Assembly (NCBI RefSeq): GCF_008642235.1
Contig: NZ_SJEV01000002.1
Coordinates: 62,001-126,000, forward strand
Reading direction: 5' to 3'
DNA from: Planctomonas psychrotolerans
GTDB lineage: Bacteria; Actinomycetota; Actinomycetes; Actinomycetales; Microbacteriaceae
DNA length: 64,000 nt
This document shows, piece by piece, positions 8,434-16,280 of the stretch. How positions within the stretch are numbered: position 1 is the stretch's first letter; every line of letters begins with the position of its first letter. The position numbers and the translations under genes were made by a program. Below the pieces are notes generated by a model that did not search any database, was not told the origin of the DNA, and saw only the letters and a program-made list of their open reading frames with translations.

Positions 8434-8919
8434 ATGATTTCGATCGCCCAGAAACTTCGTGCGGCTCGCGCGCGATCGGGGCTCAGCCAGGAAGCACTCG
8501 CCCGGGCGGCCGGGGTGATGCAGGCTCAGATCAGCCTGTACGAGCGGGGGATCGTGCGTCCCTCGGACGCGATGGCGGAGCGCATCCTGCGCGCCGCCCG
8601 CCCGCAGCCGGAAGTCGCACTCGAACGCTCCGTCGATCGCGTCCTGGAACTCGCCGGGCGTCACGGCATGCGGGACGTGCGGATCGCCGACGACGAGGGC
8701 GAGTGCGTGCTGATCGTCGCACCGGGGGAGTCGGCGTCGCCGCTCGCCTTCATCACCTTCGCCGTCGCGGTCGAGGACGTGCTCGACTATCCCATTCGCG
8801 TTCTCGATGCGTCAGATCCGGACGTTCCCGGAGCGACCGCGCTGATCGAGCGAGCGCGGCCGCTCGGCAGCGGCGGACCCGCGACGGGCACGGAATCGCC
8901 GGCCGGTGCCGACCGATGA
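8434..8919 (+). CDS. XRE-type HTH protein with a C-terminal degenerate nucleotidyltransferase-like domain
   Basis: A 161-residue protein. Residues 3-56 form a Cro/C1-type HTH (KLRAARARSGLSQEALARAA, then QISLYERG). Residues about 65-145 follow the course of a MNT/NTP-transferase domain: RHGMRDVRI where MNT proteins have their strand before GS, then CVLIVAPGES, an FITFAVAVEDVLDYPIRVL helix-strand, and a final DASDPD. The catalytic GSxxxG and the metal-binding DxD are absent, so an enzyme is unlikely. ATG at 8434 with GGAAGG 7-8 bases upstream is preferred over the longer frame from 8242. The stop overlaps the next gene's start (ATGA), so the two are translationally coupled. Confidence 0.72.
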   Translation: MISIAQKLRAARARSGLSQEALARAAGVMQAQISLYERGIVRPSDAMAERILRAARPQPEVALERSVDRVLELAGRHGMRDVRIADDEGECVLIVAPGESASPLAFITFAVAVEDVLDYPIRVLDASDPDVPGATALIERARPLGSGGPATGTESPAGADR

Positions 8920-9746
8920 CCGCCACCCCGGTGCACAGCCCGAACACTCTCGGTCGACCGCGCGCTTCGGTGAAGCTCGTTCCGGCGATCCTGCTGTCGG
9001 CATCGGGTGTGCTGCTCTTCGGCATCGGTAGCGATGTTCTCGGCTATCCTGCGCTCGCCCTCGCCCTGGGAATCGCCTGGCTGATCGATCGCCCGCTGTT
9101 CCGCGACATGCTGCTGATCGCCGCCGGCATGCTCATCATCAGCGCCATACCGCTCGACGCCGACATCAGTGTCGGCAACATGATCCAGATGGGATCCGCT
9201 CTCGCCCTCGCGGTCATCGTGCCGTACGTCGTGTCGCGCTGGGTGTACCGCGACCACGCCGTGCGTTTCCCCATCAACACCGGGCAGCGGTGGACGAGGA
9301 TCGAACGGCTCTACCTGGTGTTCATCGTCATCCTCGGATGGGCGATTCTGCCGTTCTACATGATCAATACGGGGGTGTATGAGAACTGGCCCGCCGTCTC
9401 CGAGCCGTTCGAGATGACGCGCCTGTTCATCGGTGTGAACGCGGTCGGCATCTGGGACGAACTGTTCTTCGTGTGCACGACCTTCACGCTGCTGCGCCGC
9501 CACTTCCCCGACTGGCAGGCGAACCTCCTCCAGGCCTTCATCTTCTCGTCGTTCCTGTGGGAGATCGGCTACCACGCCTGGGGCCCTCTCCTCACCTTCC
9601 CGTTCGCCCTGCTGCAGGGTTACACGTTCAAGATCACGAAGTCGCTCACCTACGTGGTGTGCGTGCACCTGCTGTTCGACCTGGTGCTGTTCCTGGTGCT
9701 CGTTCACGCGCACAACCGGGAGTGGCTGAACATCTTCATCTACTGA
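8916..9746 (+). CDS. Polytopic membrane protein, divergent CPBP/CAAX-protease-like
   Basis: A 276-residue protein with about seven or eight membrane helices. A CPBP-like arrangement is visible in the second half: D181-E182 in GIWDELFFV, H220 at the end of FLWEIGYH, and H251xxxD255 in CVHLLFD. The usual arginine of the EExxxR motif is missing (Val at that place), so activity is uncertain. CPBP proteins include Rce1-type proteases and bacteriocin-immunity proteins. ATG at 8916 overlaps the stop of the XRE gene by 4 bases, so the regulator-like protein and the membrane protein are made together. It ends 180 bp before the cspA stop, facing it. Confidence 0.6.
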   Translation: MTATPVHSPNTLGRPRASVKLVPAILLSASGVLLFGIGSDVLGYPALALALGIAWLIDRPLFRDMLLIAAGMLIISAIPLDADISVGNMIQMGSALALAVIVPYVVSRWVYRDHAVRFPINTGQRWTRIERLYLVFIVILGWAILPFYMINTGVYENWPAVSEPFEMTRLFIGVNAVGIWDELFFVCTTFTLLRRHFPDWQANLLQAFIFSSFLWEIGYHAWGPLLTFPFALLQGYTFKITKSLTYVVCVHLLFDLVLFLVLVHAHNREWLNIFIY

Positions 9747-9756
9747 CGAGCCCTTC

Positions 9757-9792
9757 CGCAGTGCGGTGCCCTATCGCAGTGCGGTGCCCTAT
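9757..9792 (+). repeat. Perfect tandem duplication of an 18-bp unit
   Basis: The unit CGCAGTGCGGTGCCCTAT occurs twice in direct succession (9757-9774 and 9775-9792), just after the membrane-protein stop. The third position begins CACTGGCG and is not a copy. It looks like a recent local duplication; no function is evident. Confidence 0.8.
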
Positions 9793-9861
9793 CACTGGCG
9801 CGTTACTTTACCGATGTGCCCGATGAGCGATGTGCTCCATCTCCGCCCGACCCGTTAAACG

Positions 9862-9908
9862 CCATATGGCGGGCGACCTGGGCATGTGCCCGGTCGCCCG
9901 CCATATGG
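9862..9908 (-). terminator. Long palindromic terminator of cspA
   Basis: A perfect 17-bp inverted repeat starts and ends with CCATATGG (9862-9878 with 9892-9908). Inside it a bulged T and a GGGC/GCCC stem close a 4-base loop. It lies 18 bases after the cspA stop on the minus strand, and TTT follows it on that strand. Between convergent genes it could terminate both. Confidence 0.65.
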
Positions 9909-9926
9909 ACGGAACGAAGCCGTTGG

Positions 9927-10130
9927 TTAGAGCGGGCGGATGTTCTCAGCCTGCGGACCCTTGGGGCCCTGAGCGATGTCGAACTCGACGCGCTGGTTCT
10001 CATCGAGCGACTTGTAGCCGCTCGTGGTGATCGCGGAGTAGTGCGCGAACACGTCGGCGCTGCCGTCCTCGGGTGCGATGAACCCGAATCCCTTTTCAGC
10101 GTTGAACCACTTGACGGTACCTGTTGCCAT
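9927..10130 (-). CDS. cspA: Cold-shock protein, CspA family
   Basis: A 67-residue cold-shock domain protein with RNP1 (KGFGFI) and RNP2-type (VFAHYSAI) motifs, full length for the family. These proteins bind single-stranded RNA/DNA and act as RNA chaperones in the cytoplasm. A strong GGAGG lies about 12 bases before ATG at 10130, in an unusually A/T-rich leader. The 264-bp gap to the divergent polymerase gene is AT-rich near cspA and probably holds a long 5' leader as in other csp genes; I see no other gene there. A long hairpin follows the stop. Confidence 0.95.
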   Translation of the reverse strand: MATGTVKWFNAEKGFGFIAPEDGSADVFAHYSAITTSGYKSLDENQRVEFDIAQGPKGPQAENIRPL

Positions 10131-10394
10131 TTTTACTTTTCCTCCATGGAAATTAGATCGGTTCCGAATTTCCCGGAGCCGCTCGTCGTGGTGCTCGTCG
10201 CCCGCTTCTCGAGGAAGCTAGGCGCTCAGGACAAGGCCGCAAGCATTCAAGACGTGCGAGACACAACAACTACTCCTTGAAGGATAGCCCACATAGTGCA
10301 GAAGTGCGCGCATGGATTGTCATCGTGTTGATTTCGGGTCCGCTCGGAACGCTTTCGACGGCCGGATGTCGGGGGCGCGGGTGACAATGAGAGT

Positions 10395-12086
10395 GTGTAC
10401 GCCGTTCTCACCGCCACGCCGAACGGTGCCCGCATCGACGTCGTGGATGCCGATGGGGCGGCGGTGGACGGTTCCCGATCGATGCGGCGATTGGAGATAC
10501 CGGCTGCGGTCTCCGAGCTGGAGCGAGCATCGCGCCCACGCTGGGTGTGGGACTCGACGGCGAGGTGGTACCCCGAGCTGCTCCGCGCGGGCATTCGGGT
10601 GGACAGGTGCCACGACCTGCGGCTCTGCCACACCATCCTCCGCTCGTCCGAGCTGACCGCGGACTCCGTGCTGGCCCGGGCGGCCGCCGGGGAGTGGGAC
10701 GTGCCGCTCGACGACGTGCAGCCGTCGACCGGGCCCGCGGATTCGGCCACGCTCTTCGATCTCCTGGCGGTTGATTCGCCACCCGGTGAAGACGAACCGG
10801 GAACCGCGGTGGCCGACGAGCTCCGGGCGCAGTTGGCGGCCGTGGCCGGTGCGGAAGCACCGGGACGCATCCGCCTGCTGCTCGCGGCGGAAAGCGCCGG
10901 CGCCCTCAGCGCGGCCGAGATGTCCTTCGACGGGCTGCCCTTCGACGCCGCGATACACGACCGCGTGCTGACCGAGCTGCTCGGCTCCCGTCCGCGGGAC
11001 GGGGACCGCCCCGAGCGTCTCGAGGCCCTCGCCGACGTGGTGCGCCGAACGCTCGACAGCCCCGACCTCCATCCGGATTCGCCGGCCGAACTGTTGCGCG
11101 CTCTCCGTCGCGCCGGCGTTCCGGCCACCAGCACGCGGCAATGGGAACTGAAGTCGATCGACCATCCGGCGATACCACCGTTGCTCGAGTACAAGAAGCT
11201 CAGCCGCCTGCTGAGCGCGAACGGGTGGACGTGGATGGACACGTGGATCCGGGAGGGCCGGTTCCACCCCGAGTACGTGCCGGGCGGTGTCGTCACCGGC
11301 CGGTGGGCGGCCAAGGGCGGCGGTGCACTGCAATTGCCGGGGCAGGTGCGCGGTGCCGTCGTGGCCGATCCGGGCTGGAAGCTCGTGGTCGCCGACGCCG
11401 CGCAGCTGGAGCCTCGGGTGCTCGCCGCCCTGTCGGGAGACGACGCCATGGCGAGTGCCGGGCGGGGGAAGGATCTTTATCAGGGGCTCGTGGATCGGGG
11501 GGTGGTCGATACTCGAGCGTCCGCCAAGGTCGCCATGCTGGGCGCCATGTACGGTGCCACCCAGGGTCAAGCCGGCCGGTTGATGCCGCGACTCGCGAAG
11601 GCGTATCCCCAGGCGATCGGGATGGTCGAGAATGCGGCGCGGGCGGGCGAGCAGGGGAAGCAGGTGACCACCCGGCTGGGCCGGAGTTCGCCGCTCCCCG
11701 GCGAGGCGTGGCTCGCGGCGCAGGCGGACGCTCGTGCCGAGGACGCCGGTGACGCCGCGCGGGCCCGTGCGCGGAGTGCGGCGCGGGACTGGGGCCGCTT
11801 CACCCGCAACTTCATCGTGCAGGGGAGCGCGGCCGAGTGGGCGCTCTGCTGGATGGCGCACCTGCGCAGCTCCCTTCGCGAGCTCGGCGGAGGCCCGACG
11901 GGGCCGCACCTCGTCTTCTTCCTGCACGACGAGGTGATGGTGCATACGCCCGAGGCCACCGCCGACGCGGTACGGGATGCTGTGCACGCGGCCGCAGCGG
12001 CTGCCGGGCGTTCGCTGTTCGGCACGTTCCCCGTGGACTTCCCGGTCACCACCGCGATCGTCGACAGCTATGCGGATGCGAAGTGA
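10395..12086 (+). CDS. Family A DNA polymerase-like protein (actinobacterial short type, 'bifunctional 3'-5' exonuclease/DNA polymerase')
   Basis: A 563-residue protein, much shorter than PolA and without the 5' nuclease domain. The polymerase part is well conserved: motif A ADAAQLEPR, motif B with R-x3-K-x3-L-x3-YG (RASAKVAMLGAMYG), and motif C FFLHDEV. The residue equivalent to the O-helix Phe is Leu. The N-terminal 220 residues sit where a 3'-5' exonuclease would be, but I cannot find its metal-binding DxE. Family members are common in actinobacteria; their role, possibly repair, is not settled. GTG at 10395 is the start, divergent from cspA. Confidence 0.85.
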   Translation: MYAVLTATPNGARIDVVDADGAAVDGSRSMRRLEIPAAVSELERASRPRWVWDSTARWYPELLRAGIRVDRCHDLRLCHTILRSSELTADSVLARAAAGEWDVPLDDVQPSTGPADSATLFDLLAVDSPPGEDEPGTAVADELRAQLAAVAGAEAPGRIRLLLAAESAGALSAAEMSFDGLPFDAAIHDRVLTELLGSRPRDGDRPERLEALADVVRRTLDSPDLHPDSPAELLRALRRAGVPATSTRQWELKSIDHPAIPPLLEYKKLSRLLSANGWTWMDTWIREGRFHPEYVPGGVVTGRWAAKGGGALQLPGQVRGAVVADPGWKLVVADAAQLEPRVLAALSGDDAMASAGRGKDLYQGLVDRGVVDTRASAKVAMLGAMYGATQGQAGRLMPRLAKAYPQAIGMVENAARAGEQGKQVTTRLGRSSPLPGEAWLAAQADARAEDAGDAARARARSAARDWGRFTRNFIVQGSAAEWALCWMAHLRSSLRELGGGPTGPHLVFFLHDEVMVHTPEATADAVRDAVHAAAAAAGRSLFGTFPVDFPVTTAIVDSYADAK

Positions 12087-12170
12087 TCGAGGTCGACTCG
12101 ATGCGATGCGATGCGGCATATTCCGGCGGGTGAGCCGGTTGGAGGGGAGGACACCGATGGAACGGATCCC

Positions 12171-13061
12171 ATGACCCTGCACCCTGCCACTCGCCCGACG
12201 CTGAATCGCTCCCGCACCATCCCCGAACGCACGATCGTCGCTGCCGAATCCGATCTGGTACGCCACCGCGAAGCCCGCACCCGTTTCGTCACATCGCCGC
12301 AGGGCCCGCTGGCGCTCGTGAACACGCAGTGGATCTCCCGGAACAACGGCATGGCGGGCGAGACCGTCTGGGGTGTGCCGGGGGAGTGGGCGCCCCTGCC
12401 GGTCGGGGAATCGGGGCTCCGGCTTCTCGCGTCTGCCGGCGACGGCATCGTGGTCGACGGCGAGCCCGTGTACGGCAGCGTCGTGGTGCGCGGCCGGGAC
12501 TCCGACTCCCCGTCGGAGATCCGCTTCCGGGACGGGGTCACCGGATACGTGATCGCCGGCGAGTCCGGCGACTACGCGCTGCGAGTATGGGATGCCTCCT
12601 CGGAAGCGATGTCGACGTTCGGCTCGATCGACGCCTACCCGTTCGACCCCGAGTGGGTCATCCGCGCGTCGTTCACCCCGGTGCCGGGCGGTCGTGCCGT
12701 CGGCTTCGAGCACATGCAGGAGAGCGGAATGTCACGTCAGCACGTGGTGCCCGCCGACATCACCTTTTCCCGCGATGGAATCGACTACTCGGTGGCCGCC
12801 TACTGGGACGAGGAGCGGTTGCTCCTCGTGTTCGCCGACGCGACGAACGGCACGGACACCTACGGCGTCGGCCGGTTCCTCAAGGTTCTGCCGGAGGGCG
12901 ACGGCACCGTCGTGCTCGACTTCAACCGGGCGTATCTGCCGCCTTGCGCGTTCAGCTACCACTTCACCTGCCCGATGCCGCCACGGGAGAATCGCTTTCC
13001 GGTGCGGATCGAGGCGGGCGAGAGGAATGTGCTCGATCGCGCCGACCGCCTCCTGCACTGA
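12171..13061 (+). CDS. DUF1684 domain protein
   Basis: The product from ATG at 12171 is 296 residues. The C-terminal signature DFNRAYLPPCAFSYHFTCP followed by PPRENRFPVRIEAGE identifies DUF1684, a beta-rich family of unknown function. The middle has strands of the type TFSRDGIDYSVAAYW and LLLVFADATNGTDTYG(V)GRF, also typical. The frame is open back to 12111; a GGAGGGGAGG sits at 12141-12150, which is rather far from 12171, so the start is uncertain. It follows the polymerase gene by 84 bp and faces the PadR gene, with a repeat array between them. Confidence 0.82.
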   Translation: MTLHPATRPTLNRSRTIPERTIVAAESDLVRHREARTRFVTSPQGPLALVNTQWISRNNGMAGETVWGVPGEWAPLPVGESGLRLLASAGDGIVVDGEPVYGSVVVRGRDSDSPSEIRFRDGVTGYVIAGESGDYALRVWDASSEAMSTFGSIDAYPFDPEWVIRASFTPVPGGRAVGFEHMQESGMSRQHVVPADITFSRDGIDYSVAAYWDEERLLLVFADATNGTDTYGVGRFLKVLPEGDGTVVLDFNRAYLPPCAFSYHFTCPMPPRENRFPVRIEAGERNVLDRADRLLH

Positions 13062-13096
13062 GCCGCCGGTTCCGGGAGCGGTGCGGCGCTCGACGC

Positions 13097-13190
13097 TGAC
13101 GGTTCCTGAGCTCGTCGAAGGGACGAGAGAGTGCCCCTTCGACAGGCTCAGGGACCGTGGACGCCCCTTCGACCGGCTCAGGAACCGACG
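13097..13190. repeat. Intergenic inverted-repeat array 1 (three units of a 24-bp element)
   Basis: Three units of the element ACGGTCCCTGAGCCTGTCGA plus AGGG are present: one in this orientation with variants (13099-13122) and two in the reverse (13134-13158 and 13163-13187). Units 1 and 2 face each other and can form a hairpin of about 20 bp. The array sits between the convergent DUF1684 and PadR genes and may act as a two-way terminator. The same element occurs at 38687-38836 and 55012-55213. Confidence 0.85.
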
Positions 13191-13202
13191 CTGACGGTGC
13201 CG

Positions 13203-13826
13203 CTAGGAGGCGGCGGACTCGCGACGGGCGGGGCGACCGCGCCGGGGCTTCGTCGCCCGCAGCGGAATCGGCCTGTCGCCCGCGAGGTCCCGGGCGGCGC
13301 GAGCGGCAGCCAGCTCGAGCCAGCGCACCTCCGCCTCGGCGTGCAGAAGCACCGAGTCGAGCACGAGCGCCTTGGCCATGCCGGCCGGGTCGTCTCCGTC
13401 GGCATGTGCCTCCGTGTCGGGGGCGGAGTCGCCCCGCGCTGCGGCCAGCGCCTCGAAGCGGTCCACCGACGCCGCCAGCTGATCGGAGAGCACGGTCGCG
13501 AGGTCCACGCCGGGCAGTGTCGCGGCGAGGGCGATCTTAATGGCCAGTTCGTCGCGGGGAACACTCGACGCGATCACCGGGCGGGACAACCATTCGGCGA
13601 CGTCCGCGCTCCCCGACGGCGTGATCTCGTAGTACACGTGCCCCTCGGCGTCGGAATCGCCCTTCACCACCAGGCCATCGCGCTCCAGGCGATCGAGCGT
13701 GTTGTAGATCTGGCCGACATTGAGCGGCCAGGTACCCCCGGTGCGCCGGTCGAACTCTGCGCGCAGCTGATAGCCGTAGCACGGTCCCTGATCGAGGATG
13801 GCGAGCAGACTCGAACGAACCGACAC
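13203..13826 (-). CDS. PadR-family transcriptional regulator
   Basis: A 207-residue protein. Residues 1-75 form the PadR winged helix (LLAILDQGPCYGYQL, then the wing VYYEITPSG). Residues 80-180 are a helical dimerisation region of the longer PadR class (with DUF4180/Vir_act_alpha_C-type length). The tail is Arg/Lys-rich (RATKPRRGRPARR) and could contact DNA. PadR proteins usually repress an adjacent gene; none of the close neighbours is an obvious target, and the gene is divergent from the DUF3145 gene over 225 bp. The start at 13826 gives MSVRSSLLAIL, as in homologues. Confidence 0.9.
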   Translation of the reverse strand: MSVRSSLLAILDQGPCYGYQLRAEFDRRTGGTWPLNVGQIYNTLDRLERDGLVVKGDSDAEGHVYYEITPSGSADVAEWLSRPVIASSVPRDELAIKIALAATLPGVDLATVLSDQLAASVDRFEALAAARGDSAPDTEAHADGDDPAGMAKALVLDSVLLHAEAEVRWLELAAARAARDLAGDRPIPLRATKPRRGRPARRESAAS

Positions 13827-14051
13827 AGACCGACCTTCATTCCCCGGTATTGATTTCTCCGTATAGGCATCCTGCGCGCTCCGGGGGCGCTGGGCGGAGC
13901 GGACACGCCGCTGAGCCGGATGCGACGGTTGTCATTTGTAGCCCCCACCGACATAATCGAGGAGCGGCAGCGATGTCGCTGGCTTACCGCTATCTGCGTT
14001 TGGTCGATCACCGGTCGTTGGGGAAGACGTACCACTGTGATCGGAGGAACC

Positions 14052-14570
14052 ATGGTCGTGGGAAGCGCCACACAACTGAAGGCTCGGGGAGTGCTATTCG
14101 TGCACTCCAGTCCCCGCGCGCTCTGCCCCCACGTCGAGTGGGCAGCAGGTCGCGCTCTCGGTGCTGCCGTGAACTTCGAGTGGATCGATCAGCCGGTGCT
14201 GAAGGGCGCCCAGCGCACCGAGTTCTTCTGGGAGGGTCCGCGCGGCTCCGGTGCGGCGATCGCATCCGCCCTCCGAGGGTGGGAGCACCTGCGATTCGAG
14301 GTGACCGAGGATGCCGGGCGAGGCGCTGACGGAGGCCGATGGATGCACACCCCCGACCTCGGCATCTTCTTCGCTCAGACGGACACCGCCGGCAACACCG
14401 TCGTCCCGGAGGATCGCGTCCGCTACGCCATGGAGGTCGCCGGATCCAACACGCTGGAGCTGCACCGAGAACTGCGCTTGGCGCTCGGTCAGGCCTGGGA
14501 CGACGAGCTCGAGCCGTTCCGGCACGCGAGCGATGCCAGCTCCGTCGTCTGGCTGCACAACGCGGGCTGA
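14052..14570 (+). CDS. DUF3145 protein, actinobacteria-specific
   Basis: A 172-residue soluble protein with the DUF3145 features: ARGVLFVHSSPRALCPHVEWA at the start, EWIDQPVLKGAQRTEFFWEG, and a C-terminal GQAWDDELEPFRHASDASSVVWLHNAG (cited here in parts). The family is restricted to actinobacteria and is regularly found next to the FAS-II genes, as it is here (facing fabF). ATG at 14052 has a clean GGAGG 5 bases upstream, which decides against the longer frame from 13920. The function is unknown; context suggests a link to lipid metabolism. Confidence 0.88.
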   Translation: MVVGSATQLKARGVLFVHSSPRALCPHVEWAAGRALGAAVNFEWIDQPVLKGAQRTEFFWEGPRGSGAAIASALRGWEHLRFEVTEDAGRGADGGRWMHTPDLGIFFAQTDTAGNTVVPEDRVRYAMEVAGSNTLELHRELRLALGQAWDDELEPFRHASDASSVVWLHNAG

Positions 14571-14585
14571 TCCCCTGAACCGATG

Positions 14586-14615
14586 AAGGACGGCGGGCGA
14601 GAGCCTGCCGTCCTT
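14586..14615 (+). terminator. Hairpin terminator between DUF3145 gene and fabF
   Basis: AAGGACGGC and GCCGTCCTT form a perfect 9-bp stem with a 12-base loop, 16 bases after the DUF3145 stop. It lies between convergent genes, so it may serve both. The following T-tract is poor. Confidence 0.65.
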
Positions 14616-14662
14616 CGTCGGTGACGCTGGTCCGTTCGGTCGGACCGGCGCCGCGGGTGGCG

Positions 14663-15898
14663 CTACACCGTCCGGAACGCGATGACGGCGTTGTGCCCGC
14701 CGAATCCGAACGAGTTGCTGATCGCGAGCAGGTCGCCGTCTCCGAGCGGGCGCGGGCTCGTCACCACGTCGAGCTTCACGGCGGGGTCCTGCTCCGTCAG
14801 GTTGATCGTGGGCGGGAGCGTGCGCTCGGCGAGAGCCTTGATCGTGAAGATGGCCTCGATGCCGCCCGCCCCACCGAGCAGGTGACCGGTCGACGCCTTC
14901 GTGGCCGAGACCGGGATGCCCTCCACCCGGTCGCCGAAGACGCGCCGCAGGGCGTTGTACTCGGCGATGTCGCCGACGGGGGTGCTGGTGGCGTGGGCGT
15001 TGATGTGCGCCACGTCGGCCAGGTCCGCATCCGCCGCCCGCACCGCGGAGATCATCGCCCGGGCCGCTGCGGACCCCTCGGGGTCCGGCGCCGTGATGTG
15101 GTGGGCGTCGCTCGTGACCGCGCCGCCGACGAGCACGGCGTAGATCCGTGCGCCGCGGGCCTTGGCGTGCTCCTCCGTCTCGAGCACGACCGCTGCTCCA
15201 CCCTCGCCCAGCACGAAACCGTCCCGCGTGACGTCGTAGGGTCGTGAGGCGGTGGCGGGGTCGTCGTTGCGCTTCGACAGGGCCTGCATGGCGGCGAACG
15301 AGGCGATGGGAAGAGGGTGGATGGCGGCTTCGGACCCGCCGGCGATGATGATGTCGGCGACACCGCTCTGCAGGTGGTCATAAGCGTTCGCGATCGACTC
15401 GGTGCTCGACGCGCACGCGGACACCACGGTGCGCGCGCCCGCGCGGGCGCCGAGGTCCATCTCGATGGCCGCCGCGGGCCCGTTCGGCATGAGCATCGGC
15501 ACCGTCATCGGCAGCACCCGCCGCGGTCCGCGCTCTCGCAGCGTGTCCCACGCGTCGAGCAGGGTCCACACCCCGCCGATGCCGGTGGCCCAATCGACAC
15601 CGAACCGCTCGGGGTCGACCTCGGGCGAGCCGGCATCGGCCCAGGCCTCGCGGGCCGCGCTCAGGGCGAACTGACTGGAGGGATCGAGCCGCTTGGTCTC
15701 GCGCCGGTCGAGGACGTCGACGGATGGCACCTTCGCCTGGGCCGCGAACTTGATCGGGATGTCCCACTTCTCGACCCAGTCCTGCACCAGCGGGCGAGCA
15801 CCCGACTCCCCGGCGAGCAGCGCCTGCCAGCTTTCCTCCGCGGTGCCGCCGAGGGGGGTGGTGGCGCCGATTCCGGTGACGACGATGGTTTTGGGCAT
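14663..15898 (-). CDS. fabF: 3-oxoacyl-[ACP] synthase II
   Basis: A 411-residue KAS II that elongates acyl-ACP with malonyl-ACP in the cytoplasmic FAS-II cycle. The Cys-His-His triad is visible: Cys in VVSACASSTES, His in NAHATSTPVGD, and His in KASTGHLLGGAGG. The NSFGFGGHNA motif ends the protein, as usual. It is the last gene of fabD-fabH-acpP-fabF, 93 bp after acpP. The strand order and spacing suggest one transcript under FasR control. A good AGGAGG precedes ATG at 15898. Confidence 0.97.
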   Translation of the reverse strand: MPKTIVVTGIGATTPLGGTAEESWQALLAGESGARPLVQDWVEKWDIPIKFAAQAKVPSVDVLDRRETKRLDPSSQFALSAAREAWADAGSPEVDPERFGVDWATGIGGVWTLLDAWDTLRERGPRRVLPMTVPMLMPNGPAAAIEMDLGARAGARTVVSACASSTESIANAYDHLQSGVADIIIAGGSEAAIHPLPIASFAAMQALSKRNDDPATASRPYDVTRDGFVLGEGGAAVVLETEEHAKARGARIYAVLVGGAVTSDAHHITAPDPEGSAAARAMISAVRAADADLADVAHINAHATSTPVGDIAEYNALRRVFGDRVEGIPVSATKASTGHLLGGAGGIEAIFTIKALAERTLPPTINLTEQDPAVKLDVVTSPRPLGDGDLLAISNSFGFGGHNAVIAFRTV

Positions 15899-15991
15899 TG
15901 CGGCTACCTCCTGGAAAACAGCGATGGTTCGCTTCGTGAGAATGGCCGGCCCTTCGTGATCGAGGGGCCGGCCATGTCTCGGCGTTGCGGT

Positions 15992-16240
15992 CTAGTTCTG
16001 AGCCGCGGTGATGAAGGTGACGGCGTCTCCGACGGTCTTCAGGTTCTTGACCTCTTCGTCGGGGATCTTCACGTCGAACTTCTCCTCCGCGTTGACAACG
16101 ATCGTCATCATCGAGATGGAATCGATGTCGAGGTCATCGGTGAACGACTTGTCCAGCTCAACCGTGTCGGCCGCGATGCCGGTCTCGTCATTGACGAGTT
16201 CCGCCAGGCCGGCGAGTACTTCTTCGGTGGACAATGCCAT
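15992..16240 (-). CDS. acpP: Acyl carrier protein
   Basis: An 82-residue acidic four-helix protein. The phosphopantetheine attachment serine is in LDIDSISMM (DSI instead of the common DSL). It carries growing acyl chains between FabD, FabH and FabF, whose genes flank it. AAGGAGAAAAAC lies before ATG at 16240, a strong ribosome site, as expected for an abundant protein. The protein has the usual C-terminal helix (DAVTFITAAQN). Confidence 0.97.
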   Translation of the reverse strand: MALSTEEVLAGLAELVNDETGIAADTVELDKSFTDDLDIDSISMMTIVVNAEEKFDVKIPDEEVKNLKTVGDAVTFITAAQN

Positions 16241-16280
16241 TGTTTTTCTCCTTGGGTGTGTCGACTGAACCGTGGACAGT

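Noticed and set aside
10320-12713. 797-residue minus-strand frame covering the polymerase and part of the DUF1684 gene
   Set aside because: Composition is Arg/Gly/His/Pro-rich without domains; the plus-strand frames have clear polymerase and DUF1684 motifs.
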